In this document: positions 8,708 through 17,100 of the stretch, one piece after another | Layout: each line of letters begins with the position of its first letter | Numbering within the stretch: position 1 is the stretch's first letter | From: Spirochaetales bacterium | GTDB lineage: Bacteria; Spirochaetota; Spirochaetia; SZUA-6; JAFGRV01 | Length of the DNA stretch: 36,825 nucleotides | Assembly: GCA_016928415.1 (NCBI GenBank) | Contig: JAFGKU010000040.1 | Span: 1-36,825 of the forward strand | Direction: 5' to 3' | Notes under the pieces: generated by a model | Told to the model about the DNA's origin: nothing | Databases searched by the model: none | What the model saw: the letters and a program-made list of their open reading frames with translations, nothing else | Made by a program: the position numbers and the translations under genes

Positions 8708-8749
8708 TTTATGTATGGCAAAGTGTACAGTTTTGGGAAGGATGGATGT

Positions 8750-10702
8750 ATGAAAAGGCTTTTTTGTTTTGTCCTGATTTTCTTAAATTTTTTTCTTCCG
8801 GCATTTTCTACCGATGAATACATGGATTATCTGTTACCTCCCGTATTTAATGTGCAGCCGGATTATGCCGTTAAAGGGGATGTTGCCTGGATTTCCGTAT
8901 ATCATTTACAAATTCCCGGATCAGTTCCCGTAGAATCATGCAATTATTTCCCTGACGGGAATTCGATCGTTGCCGGTTTATCCGAGGGCACACACGGCGG
9001 ATACGTCATGAAGTGGGATTTATTGACAGAGGAAAAAAAATGGACGGCGCGTCCTTTCGAGCCGAATGCCCAGGGCGATTGCCTGGAGATCAAATACGTG
9101 GCGGTGAGTTCTGACGGGAAATACGTCCTGGCCGTACCTGTCGCGCGGTTTAACGACCCTTTTATCGGCTTTGCCGTTCTTTCGGGAAGCAGCGGAAAAG
9201 TGGTGGGAAGATACTCCATTAAAAGTTTTTCTCCGACTTGTTCCGGTACCAGGAATGGAAAACCGATCATGCTGGAGCCTTATTTTGCCCGTTTTTCTCC
9301 TGACTCTCAGCATGTCTATGTGTATTATAAAAACCAATACAACATTCACATGGGGGATTGTCTTCCCCTGGACGATATCTGGCTCATAAAATGGAGTATC
9401 CTGAAAAAAAAGACGGTCTGGAAATACCAGATCCAGACATTGGAGGTCCCCGAATTTCAAATCCCCCATCATTCAGCGGAATCGCGGTACAATTTTGATG
9501 TCGACCCGGGAACCGAAAGGATAGCGATCGGAATTTGTACGGGCCAGGTTTTCATCGTGGATGGCCGCAGCGGAAGGGAATTATTCAAGATCCGTTCCTA
9601 TCTGGACCCGTATCTCGATATAGGCAAGCCCGGATATTACAATATTCAATGGGTGAAGTTCGATCCCGTCGATAAAAACAGGCTTATATGTGCGGCCGGG
9701 GGTCCCGCCTACCGTGCAACGGTCGTTTCCGCCGATTTGTCCGCGAAGCGTTTTGATAAAAGGCTGTTAACCGCGCAGACGGATGATCTTCCCGAAATAG
9801 AGATCAGCCCTGACGGAAGGCTTTTGGCCGTCGGTTACAGTTACAGGCATATCTGGGACAGGGAATTGAAACTCCTGGTCAATTTCGGCAGCGGTTCCTC
9901 TCTCAGGATAAATCCCAAATATGAGGAAATGATGTATGCCTACGGATCGGGTGTCGTTTTCATTCATAGACGGAATAAAATGGAATTCAAAGTTGACAGC
10001 CAGTGGAAAAATACGGGATTGTATTTTGATGAAGACCTGGATTTATCCATCCATTCCGAAGGTAGTAAATTCCAGTTTGCCATACGTGATAACGACAACC
10101 TTGAGCGTGTTTCCCCCTATCCGTATGATTCGTACTATGACTCTCAATCCACCGAAGGGGGAATGCTCTTTATCCGCGCCAATGACAAAAAGGAATTCAA
10201 GGTGTGCGTACTGGGCGGTATCACCCGGGAGGAAAGGGACAAGAGGAAATTAAGGAAAAAACTTCTCCCCTGGGGCAGGCACCCGTATTCGGCAGCTGAT
10301 TTCGGCGGATACACGGGAGTCAACGGCTATACACCGGTAGACGCTGAAGATGCGGCAAAGGAAACCGGGGAAGGGAAAGAAGAAGACTGGAGGGAGTATG
10401 ACATCACGGCCGACATCGCCCAGGAAGAACTGGAATATGCCATTATAGCCCAAAATTCGGGATTATTGACCGCGTGCCTTAAAGCCGGTGCGGACTGCAA
10501 TCATGCTTACGAAGGCGGGAAAACGGCCCTGATACTTGCCGTTGAATCGGAGTTTGTCGACGGGGTAAGCCTTCTCTTGAAGGCGGGTGCCGACAAATCA
10601 ATCAGGGACAAGAGTGGGAAGGATGTTTACGCTTACCTGAAAGGCGACAGCAAGGCGGTCGAGGAAATAAAGAGCCTGTTGAAGAAGGGGGGAGACAGGT
10701 GA
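8750..10702 (+). CDS. Secreted propeller-like protein with C-terminal ankyrin repeats
   Basis: The 650-residue protein begins with a clear signal peptide (about residues 1-18, ending LPAFS). A frame extension back to 8711 is rejected because it precedes the predicted transcription start. GGAAGGA at 8735-8741 is a good ribosome binding site for 8750. Residues 20-410 are beta-rich with WD40-like phrases (VAVSSDGKYVLAV, IEISPDGRLLAVGY). Residues about 418-490 form a domain shared with the next gene (QWKNTGLYFDEDLDLSI). Residues about 562-635 are two ankyrin repeats (LLTACLKAGADCN, GVSLLLKAGADKS). Ankyrin repeats after an export signal suggest a periplasmic or surface protein-binding role. The stop overlaps the next start. 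Confidence 0.8.
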   Translation: MKRLFCFVLIFLNFFLPAFSTDEYMDYLLPPVFNVQPDYAVKGDVAWISVYHLQIPGSVPVESCNYFPDGNSIVAGLSEGTHGGYVMKWDLLTEEKKWTARPFEPNAQGDCLEIKYVAVSSDGKYVLAVPVARFNDPFIGFAVLSGSSGKVVGRYSIKSFSPTCSGTRNGKPIMLEPYFARFSPDSQHVYVYYKNQYNIHMGDCLPLDDIWLIKWSILKKKTVWKYQIQTLEVPEFQIPHHSAESRYNFDVDPGTERIAIGICTGQVFIVDGRSGRELFKIRSYLDPYLDIGKPGYYNIQWVKFDPVDKNRLICAAGGPAYRATVVSADLSAKRFDKRLLTAQTDDLPEIEISPDGRLLAVGYSYRHIWDRELKLLVNFGSGSSLRINPKYEEMMYAYGSGVVFIHRRNKMEFKVDSQWKNTGLYFDEDLDLSIHSEGSKFQFAIRDNDNLERVSPYPYDSYYDSQSTEGGMLFIRANDKKEFKVCVLGGITREERDKRKLRKKLLPWGRHPYSAADFGGYTGVNGYTPVDAEDAAKETGEGKEEDWREYDITADIAQEELEYAIIAQNSGLLTACLKAGADCNHAYEGGKTALILAVESEFVDGVSLLLKAGADKSIRDKSGKDVYAYLKGDSKAVEEIKSLLKKGGDR

Positions 10703-12690
10703 AAAGGTTCATCATTTTAACATTTTATCTGTGTTTGGTGATCTTTGCCTATTCGCAGAAGGCAGTGATGGAAGATATTAGGATAGACTTGAAGGCTGCG
10801 GATAATTCCGGATGGGGGTTCGGTATTGCCGCATATATAAACACCATCAGGATATCGGGCCTCAATGGAAATTATTTTACCATTGGAACATGGCTCAGGG
10901 ACAAAGACGGTCAATATGATTGTTACGAGGATTACGACAACATATTGATAACGTCCGATAATTATGCCTATAACGGTCCTTTCAGGGTTTTTTACTATGA
11001 TTCCTATTTAATGGATATATATGGAGAGAAAAACCTCGAATTGACATTATGTATAGGGCTTTACGATAAAGGTGCCGACGGCAGCAGGGATGCGGACCCC
11101 ATCGCATGGGCCGAAATTCCTCTCAATTTCAAATCCGAGGACCGTGGAAAACCATTAACCATGGACAGTATAACCATGAAGATTGTTGAAAGGGGAAAAT
11201 GGAATCCCCAAAAAAGCAGGGACCGGCTGGAACCGCCAATGGTTGATCAGTCCGTTCTGCCCAGTTCCGATTACTTTTTCACATTCTACCATTCCTTCAA
11301 GATTTTTCCGGACCATCAGCGAATGGCAAAATCGATGATATATCTTAAGGACGGCGACCGCATGCTGGTTTCGGATGATCACGCCACCGTGTATCTGTTT
11401 GACATCAATACCGGCGAACAAGTCTGGGAAAAAGAGATTTACAAGGACAATTATTTTGACATCTACATTAATGATATCCGGCCTGATGAAAAGGAATTTA
11501 TCACGACCACGCCGCTCCAGCATTCTGAAGCAACCCCGTCATTGAATATTCACAGAATGAGCGCGGGATACGTAGGCCGGAAGATCAATGAAAAATCCCT
11601 ATACCTGGATGCCGAGCGTGACCTGAGGGGAGAAGAGATGATCCCCTTATCTGCGAGGTACAGCGACGATGGCAAAGAAATTTATGCCACCTGGCATAAT
11701 TTACGCACGGACCATGGAATGTTTGATTACAGCCTGAAGGTGTATGACGCAAAAACATACAAAAAGAAGTGGGAATGGCAGATTCTCGACCCCCGTGGCA
11801 TAACTCTGGACACGGACGGAAGGCACATGGCATTGAAAATACTGCCTATACAGGGCAAGTATGCGGAGTTTTTATTATTCAGTGAGACGGGGGAAGTACG
11901 CCATTTGACCTATGATATTATAAAGGCCGCGATGAAAGAGCCCAATGTTCTTTTAAAACCTAAAGGAAAGCTGCTTTATACATGGAATGCGGAGAAGGGA
12001 TATTACCCCCAGTATTTTTTGAAAACGGGTAATAAAAGTCTTTGTTTAACGGCGATTTGCGATGATCAGAAAATGGGCCGCATGGCCATGCTCGATGTTT
12101 TTACCGGTAAAATCAGCTGGAGTGTGGATTGGGAAGTTAAAATTTCGGCATTAATGCAGAGAGGTGAAGGAAGGTACGTTTTTGCCCGGTCGGGAAATTA
12201 CTGGAACGCATGGGATCAAAAGACATATTATCTCATTGCAAGCGGGGCCTATTTTTACCAGCCGGATTTCGGCTATCTGGCATTAAATCCCGGTAGAAGG
12301 GAAATGGCTTTCACTTATTATAATTACATCTATTTTTTACGGGAAAGCAAAAGGAAAACGTATAAAATGACGAAAAAATGGCAGTCGACAGGTATATATG
12401 TAAATGATAATATCGAATTAAACTGCTGGGGCAATGGGGATATCGAGCTTGCCGTCAGTCCGGAATCGGTTTTCTCTGGCGGGACTGCCAAATATGCTGA
12501 TGAAAGCAACTATATATTTCATAAGGGCGGTCCTTATACCTGGGAAAAGTTTTATTTTGACCGGCATTCCGGCAGGGAAATTTACATTAGGAGTGACGAT
12601 GGAACCGAGGTCGAAATATGGGGAGGTTTATCCAAGCCGGAATTCAGCCGCTCCATAAAGGCCTTACGTGAAGGCCTCCCGCGCTGGTAG
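10699..12690 (+). CDS. Secreted propeller-like protein, partner of the upstream gene
   Basis: The 663-residue protein has a signal peptide (about 1-19, ending IFAYSQ). An N-terminal beta-rich region (about 20-165) is followed by a PQQ/WD-like propeller region with VYLFDINTGEQVWEKEI and LDVFTGKISWSVDWEV. The last ~100 residues (from about 558) carry the KWQSTGIYVNDNIEL domain that matches the upstream protein. This region also resembles lectin-like jelly-roll domains with a TG[IL]xV start, which is a tentative comparison. The start is GTG at 10699, overlapping the previous stop by 4 bases, with GGGGGGAGA upstream. The overlap and shared domain suggest that the two proteins work as a pair in the envelope. 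The function is unknown. Confidence 0.75.
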   Translation: MKRFIILTFYLCLVIFAYSQKAVMEDIRIDLKAADNSGWGFGIAAYINTIRISGLNGNYFTIGTWLRDKDGQYDCYEDYDNILITSDNYAYNGPFRVFYYDSYLMDIYGEKNLELTLCIGLYDKGADGSRDADPIAWAEIPLNFKSEDRGKPLTMDSITMKIVERGKWNPQKSRDRLEPPMVDQSVLPSSDYFFTFYHSFKIFPDHQRMAKSMIYLKDGDRMLVSDDHATVYLFDINTGEQVWEKEIYKDNYFDIYINDIRPDEKEFITTTPLQHSEATPSLNIHRMSAGYVGRKINEKSLYLDAERDLRGEEMIPLSARYSDDGKEIYATWHNLRTDHGMFDYSLKVYDAKTYKKKWEWQILDPRGITLDTDGRHMALKILPIQGKYAEFLLFSETGEVRHLTYDIIKAAMKEPNVLLKPKGKLLYTWNAEKGYYPQYFLKTGNKSLCLTAICDDQKMGRMAMLDVFTGKISWSVDWEVKISALMQRGEGRYVFARSGNYWNAWDQKTYYLIASGAYFYQPDFGYLALNPGRREMAFTYYNYIYFLRESKRKTYKMTKKWQSTGIYVNDNIELNCWGNGDIELAVSPESVFSGGTAKYADESNYIFHKGGPYTWEKFYFDRHSGREIYIRSDDGTEVEIWGGLSKPEFSRSIKALREGLPRW

Positions 12691-12825
12691 ATAATAGGTT
12701 TGATTTAGGCCTACCAAAATCGTATTTCAATTTTGTAACTGAGTCTTTGCGTCGTTAGACGGACCTGCTTTTCAATAGTCAACTAAATTATAATTTGGTA
12801 TGATTTATCATAATGCGTCATACGC

Positions 12826-12856
12826 TTGTCAGGTGTTTGTCGGTGTTTGACGGTAA
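12826..12856 (+). repeat. Three imperfect 10-11 bp direct repeats upstream of cheY
   Basis: Three tandem copies read TTGTCAGGTGT (12826-12836), TTGTCGGTGT (12837-12846) and TTGACGGTAA (12847-12856). The roughly one-helical-turn spacing and the position before the cheY promoter suggest a regulator binding site. The third copy could also act as a -35 hexamer of its own. Nearby, TATGAT and ATCATA form a small palindrome at about 12800-12813. Confidence 0.4.
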
Positions 12857-12882
12857 AATTCCGAAAAAAATAATGAATTAAT

Positions 12883-12911
12883 TTGACTCCTGAACATAAA
12901 TTAATTATCAT
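12883..12911 (+). promoter_or_regulatory. Sigma-70-like promoter for the CheY-GRAS-STAS operon
   Basis: TTGACT (12883-12888) and TATCAT (12906-12911) are 17 bases apart, each with one mismatch to consensus. Transcription would start near 12918, leaving a very short leader that begins at the ribosome binding site AGGAG (12918-12922). A weaker alternative is TTGACG at 12847 with an 18-base spacer, which would give a longer leader. The rest of the 12691-12928 gap holds the direct repeats and no gene. Confidence 0.5.
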
Positions 12912-12928
12912 CTCAACAGGAGATAACA

Positions 12929-13321
12929 TTGAAAATATTAATCATTGATGATTCCATCGTGATGAGAAATATTCATAAAAACATCCTGATGGAGAACAAG
13001 ATCGAGCAGTCGAGTTTTCTTGAAGCGGGGAACGGAGACGATGCACTCAAGCTTGCCATAGATCATCCGGTTGATCTTTTCCTTGTGGACTGGAACATGC
13101 CCGGTTTGAACGGTCTGGAGTTCGTGAAAGCGATACGGGCCATGGAAAAATACAAAAAAATCCCGATCGTAATGATCACTTCGGAGGCGGCCAAATACAA
13201 TGTAATGGAAGCGGTCGAAGCGGGCGTTACCAATTATGTCGTGAAGCCGATCAAGGATTTTCTCCTGTGGAAGAAACTTCAGCCCTACCTGGACAAAAAG
13301 GGGGCGGCAGTTGAAAGCTAA
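12929..13321 (+). CDS. cheY: CheY-type response regulator, receiver domain only
   Basis: The 130-residue protein is a single receiver domain. The acidic pair D7-D8, the phosphorylation site D54 in LVDWNMPGLNG, the T84 switch residue (VMITSEA) and K106 (VVKPI) are all present. It therefore should accept phosphate and signal by binding a partner, without its own output domain. The start is TTG at 12929 with AGGAG six bases upstream. It overlaps the following cheX-like gene by 11 bases, and the kinase two genes downstream carries an Hpt histidine. D54 is therefore a plausible phosphate target of that kinase. It need not be the flagellar CheY. Confidence 0.92.
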   Translation: MKILIIDDSIVMRNIHKNILMENKIEQSSFLEAGNGDDALKLAIDHPVDLFLVDWNMPGLNGLEFVKAIRAMEKYKKIPIVMITSEAAKYNVMEAVEAGVTNYVVKPIKDFLLWKKLQPYLDKKGAAVES

Positions 13322-13778
13322 GTACATCAACCCTTTTTTAAGCGCATCCATCAACCTTTTCAAGGAATACCTCGGCGTCGAACTTACAGCCAGCGATCCC
13401 TATTTGAATATAAACCCGCAGAGGCTCCTGGAAGTATCGGCTATCATAGGTTTGGCGGGTGAGACGGTGGGCGCCGTTGTTTTGAGCTTCAGCAGGGAAA
13501 CGGCGGTCAAGGTGGTTTCCTCGTTTGCCGGAAAGACTTACCAGGCACTGAGCAAGGAAGTAATAGACGGCGTCGGCGAACTAGTAAACATCCTGGCCGG
13601 TAACGCAAAAAAGGACCTGGAAGATTACCGGCTGCTCATATCGCTTCCCGGCGTAATTACCGGGAATTACTACAAGATCAACTGGCCGCAGAACGTACCC
13701 GTCATTACCATACCGTTTACTTCTTCGTTCGGCGATATCACGGTGAATGTTTCACTCAAAGAGGAAAGAAGGAATTAG
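13311..13778 (+). CDS. cheX: CheX-type CheY-P phosphatase
   Basis: CheX removes phosphate from CheY and is characteristic of spirochaetes and some other phyla. The 155-residue protein has the fold signature and the catalytic pair in DGVGELVNILAGNAK, with E90 and N93 in the E-x-x-N arrangement. The start is TTG at 13311, inside the end of cheY, with a GGGGGCGG-type ribosome binding site just before it. Translational coupling to CheY suggests that it dephosphorylates that protein. A spirochaete may carry another cheX in its flagellar cluster, so this could be a dedicated copy for this operon. Confidence 0.88.
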   Translation: MKAKYINPFLSASINLFKEYLGVELTASDPYLNINPQRLLEVSAIIGLAGETVGAVVLSFSRETAVKVVSSFAGKTYQALSKEVIDGVGELVNILAGNAKKDLEDYRLLISLPGVITGNYYKINWPQNVPVITIPFTSSFGDITVNVSLKEERRN

Positions 13779-13789
13779 AAGGAGTTTGC

Positions 13790-15388
13790 ATGCAGTACAA
13801 GGAACTTTTAAACAGGCATAATCCGCCTGATAAAAAAAGTTGGCCTATTAATTATGAAGTCTTCCAGCGGTTTTTCTGGAAGTTCAGGGGGCTTCAAAAG
13901 GAGCAGTCCAGGAACGACGCGTTCTGGGGAGCGACGAATGAAAATTTGAAATTCGCCTATGAGAAGCTGGATGAGCAGGAAAGGGAAATTGAGAGGGCCT
14001 ATAACCTGAACAAGCTTTATCTTGACAATATCAGGGAAGGTCTTCTGATAGTGGATAAATCGTTCACAATCCTGGACCAGTATTCCCGTTTCCTTACAAT
14101 TCTTTTTAAAACACGGCGTATCAAGGGTAGAAATTTCATTGATTTTCTTTTCCCCGATGTGAAAGGGCAGGCCGAAGACAGGAAAGAATTTACCAAATTC
14201 CTCTCAATTTTATTCAAAAGTACTGCGGCGGAAATGGATATGCTGGAGGAAATTAATCCCTTGCGGGAAAAGATTCTCAAGGTTAAAAGCGATAAGGGAC
14301 AGGTATCGGAGATTGTTATTTCCGTTAATTTTTCAAGGATCATGAGGGGTGAGGAAATTGAGCATGTCATTTTCATCATTGAAGACCTGACGGACATGAC
14401 CAAAATGCAAAAGGAGCTGGAATTCGAAAAGAACCGTTACCTGGCTGAAAATGAGTCGATTTCAGCCATCCTCCGCATCGGCCCCAAGGCTTTCCTGGAC
14501 TTTCTCGATGAGTCAACCAGGGTGATTGATGATTTCGAGGAAAATATCCATATGCTCAGTCAACCGTCAACGCTTCACAGGCTGTTCAGGGAAAGCCATT
14601 CCCTCAAGGGTTCGGCCAAATACATGGAATTAAACCATGTCGCGGATACAGCCCACAGGATTGAGGATCACCTGTCAAAGATCATCAACCGTAAAATGAA
14701 CGCGGACGCTTCCTGCATTTCGAATCTTTCAGATCTTCTGAACAACCTGTACATGGAGTTTAAAAACATTGCGGGATTGATAGACAAATTCAAGGCGTTT
14801 TCCAGTATTACCAGAAACGCCAAACAGGTATTGAACAACAGCGGGACAGAGAATTTTTTCAAGTCCCTTAAACGGATGGCGGAGAATATCGCCAATGAGC
14901 TGGGTAAATCGGTCAATTTCAAGATTACCAATCAGGCGGGTGACATTCCTTTCCTTGAAAAAATCAGGAATCCCCTCATCCACCTTGTCAGGAATGCGCT
15001 TGACCATGGAATAGAGGATGCGTTTGAACGGGTGGCAAAGAAAAAGAACCCCATAGCAACCATAGAATTGAAGATTACAAAAGACGGAAATCAGTATAAC
15101 ATCGAGGTGACGGATGACGGGCATGGCATCGATTTCAGCCGTATACGGAAGAAGGCGGCTGAAAAGCATTATTTTAATTCCCCCAATGATACCCTGATAA
15201 CGGACGGAAAGCTGTTGAACCTTATATTTTCCCCCAATTTTTCATCAAGAGACATGGTTACCGAATTATCCGGGAGGGGCTTCGGTCTGGATGTTGTCCG
15301 GGATGCGGTCAAGGCTTTGAAGGGTAAAATTTCCGTTTCAACCGTTCCCAGCAAGGGTACGAAATTCTCTTTGAAAATACCGCGTTAA
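13790..15388 (+). CDS. PAS-Hpt-HATPase hybrid histidine kinase (CheA-like, no CheW domain)
   Basis: The 532-residue protein is built of four parts. Residues 1-71 are an unnamed module shared with the SpoIIE phosphatase in this operon. Residues about 75-205 look like a PAS sensor (NIREGLLIVDKSF). Residues about 225-345 are an Hpt domain with H270 in ESHSLKGSA. Residues about 355-532 are a CheA-type ATPase with an N box (LVRNALDHGIED), DDGHGID and GRGFGLDVV. Unlike CheA it has no C-terminal CheW-like domain, and its Hpt is internal. It most likely phosphorylates its own H270 and passes phosphate to the CheY encoded two genes upstream. No membrane segment is visible. The ATG at 13790 follows GAAGGAG. 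Confidence 0.87.
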   Translation: MQYKELLNRHNPPDKKSWPINYEVFQRFFWKFRGLQKEQSRNDAFWGATNENLKFAYEKLDEQEREIERAYNLNKLYLDNIREGLLIVDKSFTILDQYSRFLTILFKTRRIKGRNFIDFLFPDVKGQAEDRKEFTKFLSILFKSTAAEMDMLEEINPLREKILKVKSDKGQVSEIVISVNFSRIMRGEEIEHVIFIIEDLTDMTKMQKELEFEKNRYLAENESISAILRIGPKAFLDFLDESTRVIDDFEENIHMLSQPSTLHRLFRESHSLKGSAKYMELNHVADTAHRIEDHLSKIINRKMNADASCISNLSDLLNNLYMEFKNIAGLIDKFKAFSSITRNAKQVLNNSGTENFFKSLKRMAENIANELGKSVNFKITNQAGDIPFLEKIRNPLIHLVRNALDHGIEDAFERVAKKKNPIATIELKITKDGNQYNIEVTDDGHGIDFSRIRKKAAEKHYFNSPNDTLITDGKLLNLIFSPNFSSRDMVTELSGRGFGLDVVRDAVKALKGKISVSTVPSKGTKFSLKIPR

Positions 15389-15404
15389 GGAGGGCGGAAT
15401 ACCA

Positions 15405-16523
15405 TTGGTAAAGAGCGTGTTGTTCGAGAAAAAATACCAGGATTTCCTGAAAATAGCCCATTGTGTCATGGAAGGAAGGGAAGCGGAAGCCAAAAGGCTG
15501 GCCGAATCACATATCCTTTCCAAGGTGGACATAGAGACGCCGAATGCCTATCTCCTGGCGCATATTGTCGCGGAATCCCTGCTTCGGCGCATTGACCGCA
15601 GGCTTGTGGAATCAAAAAATATCTACATGCAGAGCTTCGATATCCCGCAGATTGTTCTTTTCTACAAAATGGCTCAGGCATATCCCCATGTTGCCTGCAG
15701 TCACAACATAGCCAACCAATGCCTTTATGAAAAGCTCGCGGGCTTGACGGAAGCTACGATTCTGGATATAGGCATCGGCAAGGGCAAGCAGATGGAAGGT
15801 CTGCTCAAATTACTGGATGCCGGTAAAAATTCACTGCACCAGCTGACGGTAATTGGAATGGACCCGGATCCCGAAAACGTCAGGGATTCAAGAGACCGTC
15901 TTGAAAAGGTTTCACGGGGAATGCCTTTTACCTTTGCTTTTCATCCCTTTTGCAGATACCTGGAGGACATGGTGCCTGAAGATTACAGGATGATACAGGG
16001 AATGGCAGGTTCGAACCTTCTGGTTAATTCCGCATTTGCCATGCACCACATAAGCCATCCCATCGGCAACGGGGATACGAGGACCCGGTATTTTAAACAA
16101 ATCCGTTCCTTGAACCCGCTCTCATTCGTATTGGCGGAACCGGATTCCAATCATGACACGGAAAAACTTTCAACGAGGCTGCACAATTGCTGGCGGCATT
16201 TCGGCACGGTTTTCGATTTGATAGACAAATCGGATATAGGTGACGATCACAAGTTCCTGGTGAAGGAGAAATTTTTCGGAAGAGAGATCCGTGACATGTT
16301 CGGTGTGAGTGATCATATGCGGAGCGAGCGCCATGAATCGATAGAATCATGGATGTTCCGGTTTGTAAAATCGGGCTTTGAGCCTTCGGCCATAAAAAAC
16401 ATTAAGGTGGATCTTCCGGATCATTGTGAGGGTGAGGTTTCCGACGGCCTGGTGCAGTTAAAGTATTCGGGAGAAACGTTGATAGGAATTTTTTCTTATG
16501 AACCGTCGTACGCGGACATTTGA
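15405..16523 (+). CDS. Bacterial GRAS-domain protein
   Basis: The 372-residue protein matches the GRAS domain, best known from plant regulators such as DELLA proteins and related to Rossmann-fold methyltransferases. The order of motifs agrees. An ANQ-type leucine-rich part, AYPHVACSHNIANQ, is at 92-105. A VHIID-like strand, ILDIGIGKGKQMEGLL, is at 119-134. Next come LLVNSAFAMHHI at 205-216 and AEPDSNHDTEKLSTRL at 244-259. FGREI is at 291-295, SERHESIESWMFRFVKSGFE at 307-326, and a SAW-like end at about 348-366. Some methyltransferase-like SAM-loop glycines remain (GIGKG). The start is TTG at 15405 with AAGGAGGG ten bases upstream. It sits between a kinase and a phosphatase, which suggests a scaffold or ligand-sensing role. 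Confidence 0.83.
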   Translation: MVKSVLFEKKYQDFLKIAHCVMEGREAEAKRLAESHILSKVDIETPNAYLLAHIVAESLLRRIDRRLVESKNIYMQSFDIPQIVLFYKMAQAYPHVACSHNIANQCLYEKLAGLTEATILDIGIGKGKQMEGLLKLLDAGKNSLHQLTVIGMDPDPENVRDSRDRLEKVSRGMPFTFAFHPFCRYLEDMVPEDYRMIQGMAGSNLLVNSAFAMHHISHPIGNGDTRTRYFKQIRSLNPLSFVLAEPDSNHDTEKLSTRLHNCWRHFGTVFDLIDKSDIGDDHKFLVKEKFFGREIRDMFGVSDHMRSERHESIESWMFRFVKSGFEPSAIKNIKVDLPDHCEGEVSDGLVQLKYSGETLIGIFSYEPSYADI

Positions 16524-16541
16524 AATAAATGCTGGTCAGAT

Positions 16542-16547
16542 AAGGAG
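16542..16547 (+). promoter_or_regulatory. Ribosome binding site that decides the 16555 start
   Basis: AAGGAG lies 7 bases before ATG 16555. The in-frame ATG at 16498 inside the GRAS gene has no such site. Confidence 0.7.
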
Positions 16548-16554
16548 ACGAAAA

Positions 16555-17085
16555 ATGGCTAATGAAGAGACAAAGGTATTCGGGGCCCTCATACAGGGGT
16601 ATCTCGGTGCATGCCTGAACCTTAATATCGTGGCCGGGAAAAAAATAATGGATTTCCAGACGCAGATCCAGACGACGGGGTGGTACCCCCTCTCCCGGTG
16701 GGTTGAACTGGAACGAACCGTGCTCCAGTCCTATAAGAATGCCAATGCCATTTTAGTAAGAGTCGGCATGGAAATGATGAAGGCCTGGTATAATTTTGGA
16801 CCTGGAAAAACCCTTATTAACAGGGGTTCTGATTTTCTGCATTACCAGACCGGTTCGGGCGGATACGAGAGCGTGATCAAGGGACCGAAGAAACAGGTAG
16901 GCTCCTTTGAACTGGTAAAAATGGATGGCAGGAAAGGGTTTGCAACGGTGCATTCCACGACGCCGTTTAATAGAAATATGGAATGCGGTGTTCTGATCGG
17001 AGGCATGCTCGCACCGGGCGACCTTGATTATGTTGACGTAACGAATTCAAAGGATCCGGATACCCTTGAAATCGAGTTTCATTAA
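16555..17085 (+). CDS. Uncharacterised protein, possible sensory domain
   Basis: I do not recognise this 176-residue protein with certainty. The first ~85 residues look helical, with a WYPLSRWVELERTVLQSY segment. The second half is beta-rich, with HYQTGSGGYESVIKGPKK, a TPFNRNMECGVLIGGML stretch and an acidic end. This helix-then-sheet layout loosely recalls small-molecule sensor domains such as HNOB or V4R, but no heme or metal ligand pattern can be shown. The ATG at 16555 was chosen over 16498 because of the AAGGAG at 16542-16547. It lies 31 bases after the GRAS gene and 15 before the phosphatase, so it belongs to the same operon and may give it an input. Confidence 0.7.
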   Translation: MANEETKVFGALIQGYLGACLNLNIVAGKKIMDFQTQIQTTGWYPLSRWVELERTVLQSYKNANAILVRVGMEMMKAWYNFGPGKTLINRGSDFLHYQTGSGGYESVIKGPKKQVGSFELVKMDGRKGFATVHSTTPFNRNMECGVLIGGMLAPGDLDYVDVTNSKDPDTLEIEFH

Positions 17086-17100
17086 AGGTGTGAACAATCA

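Noticed and set aside
8711..8749. Upstream ATG extension of the ankyrin/propeller gene
   Set aside because: The predicted transcription start is near 8714, and the signal peptide and GGAAGGA site match the ATG at 8750.
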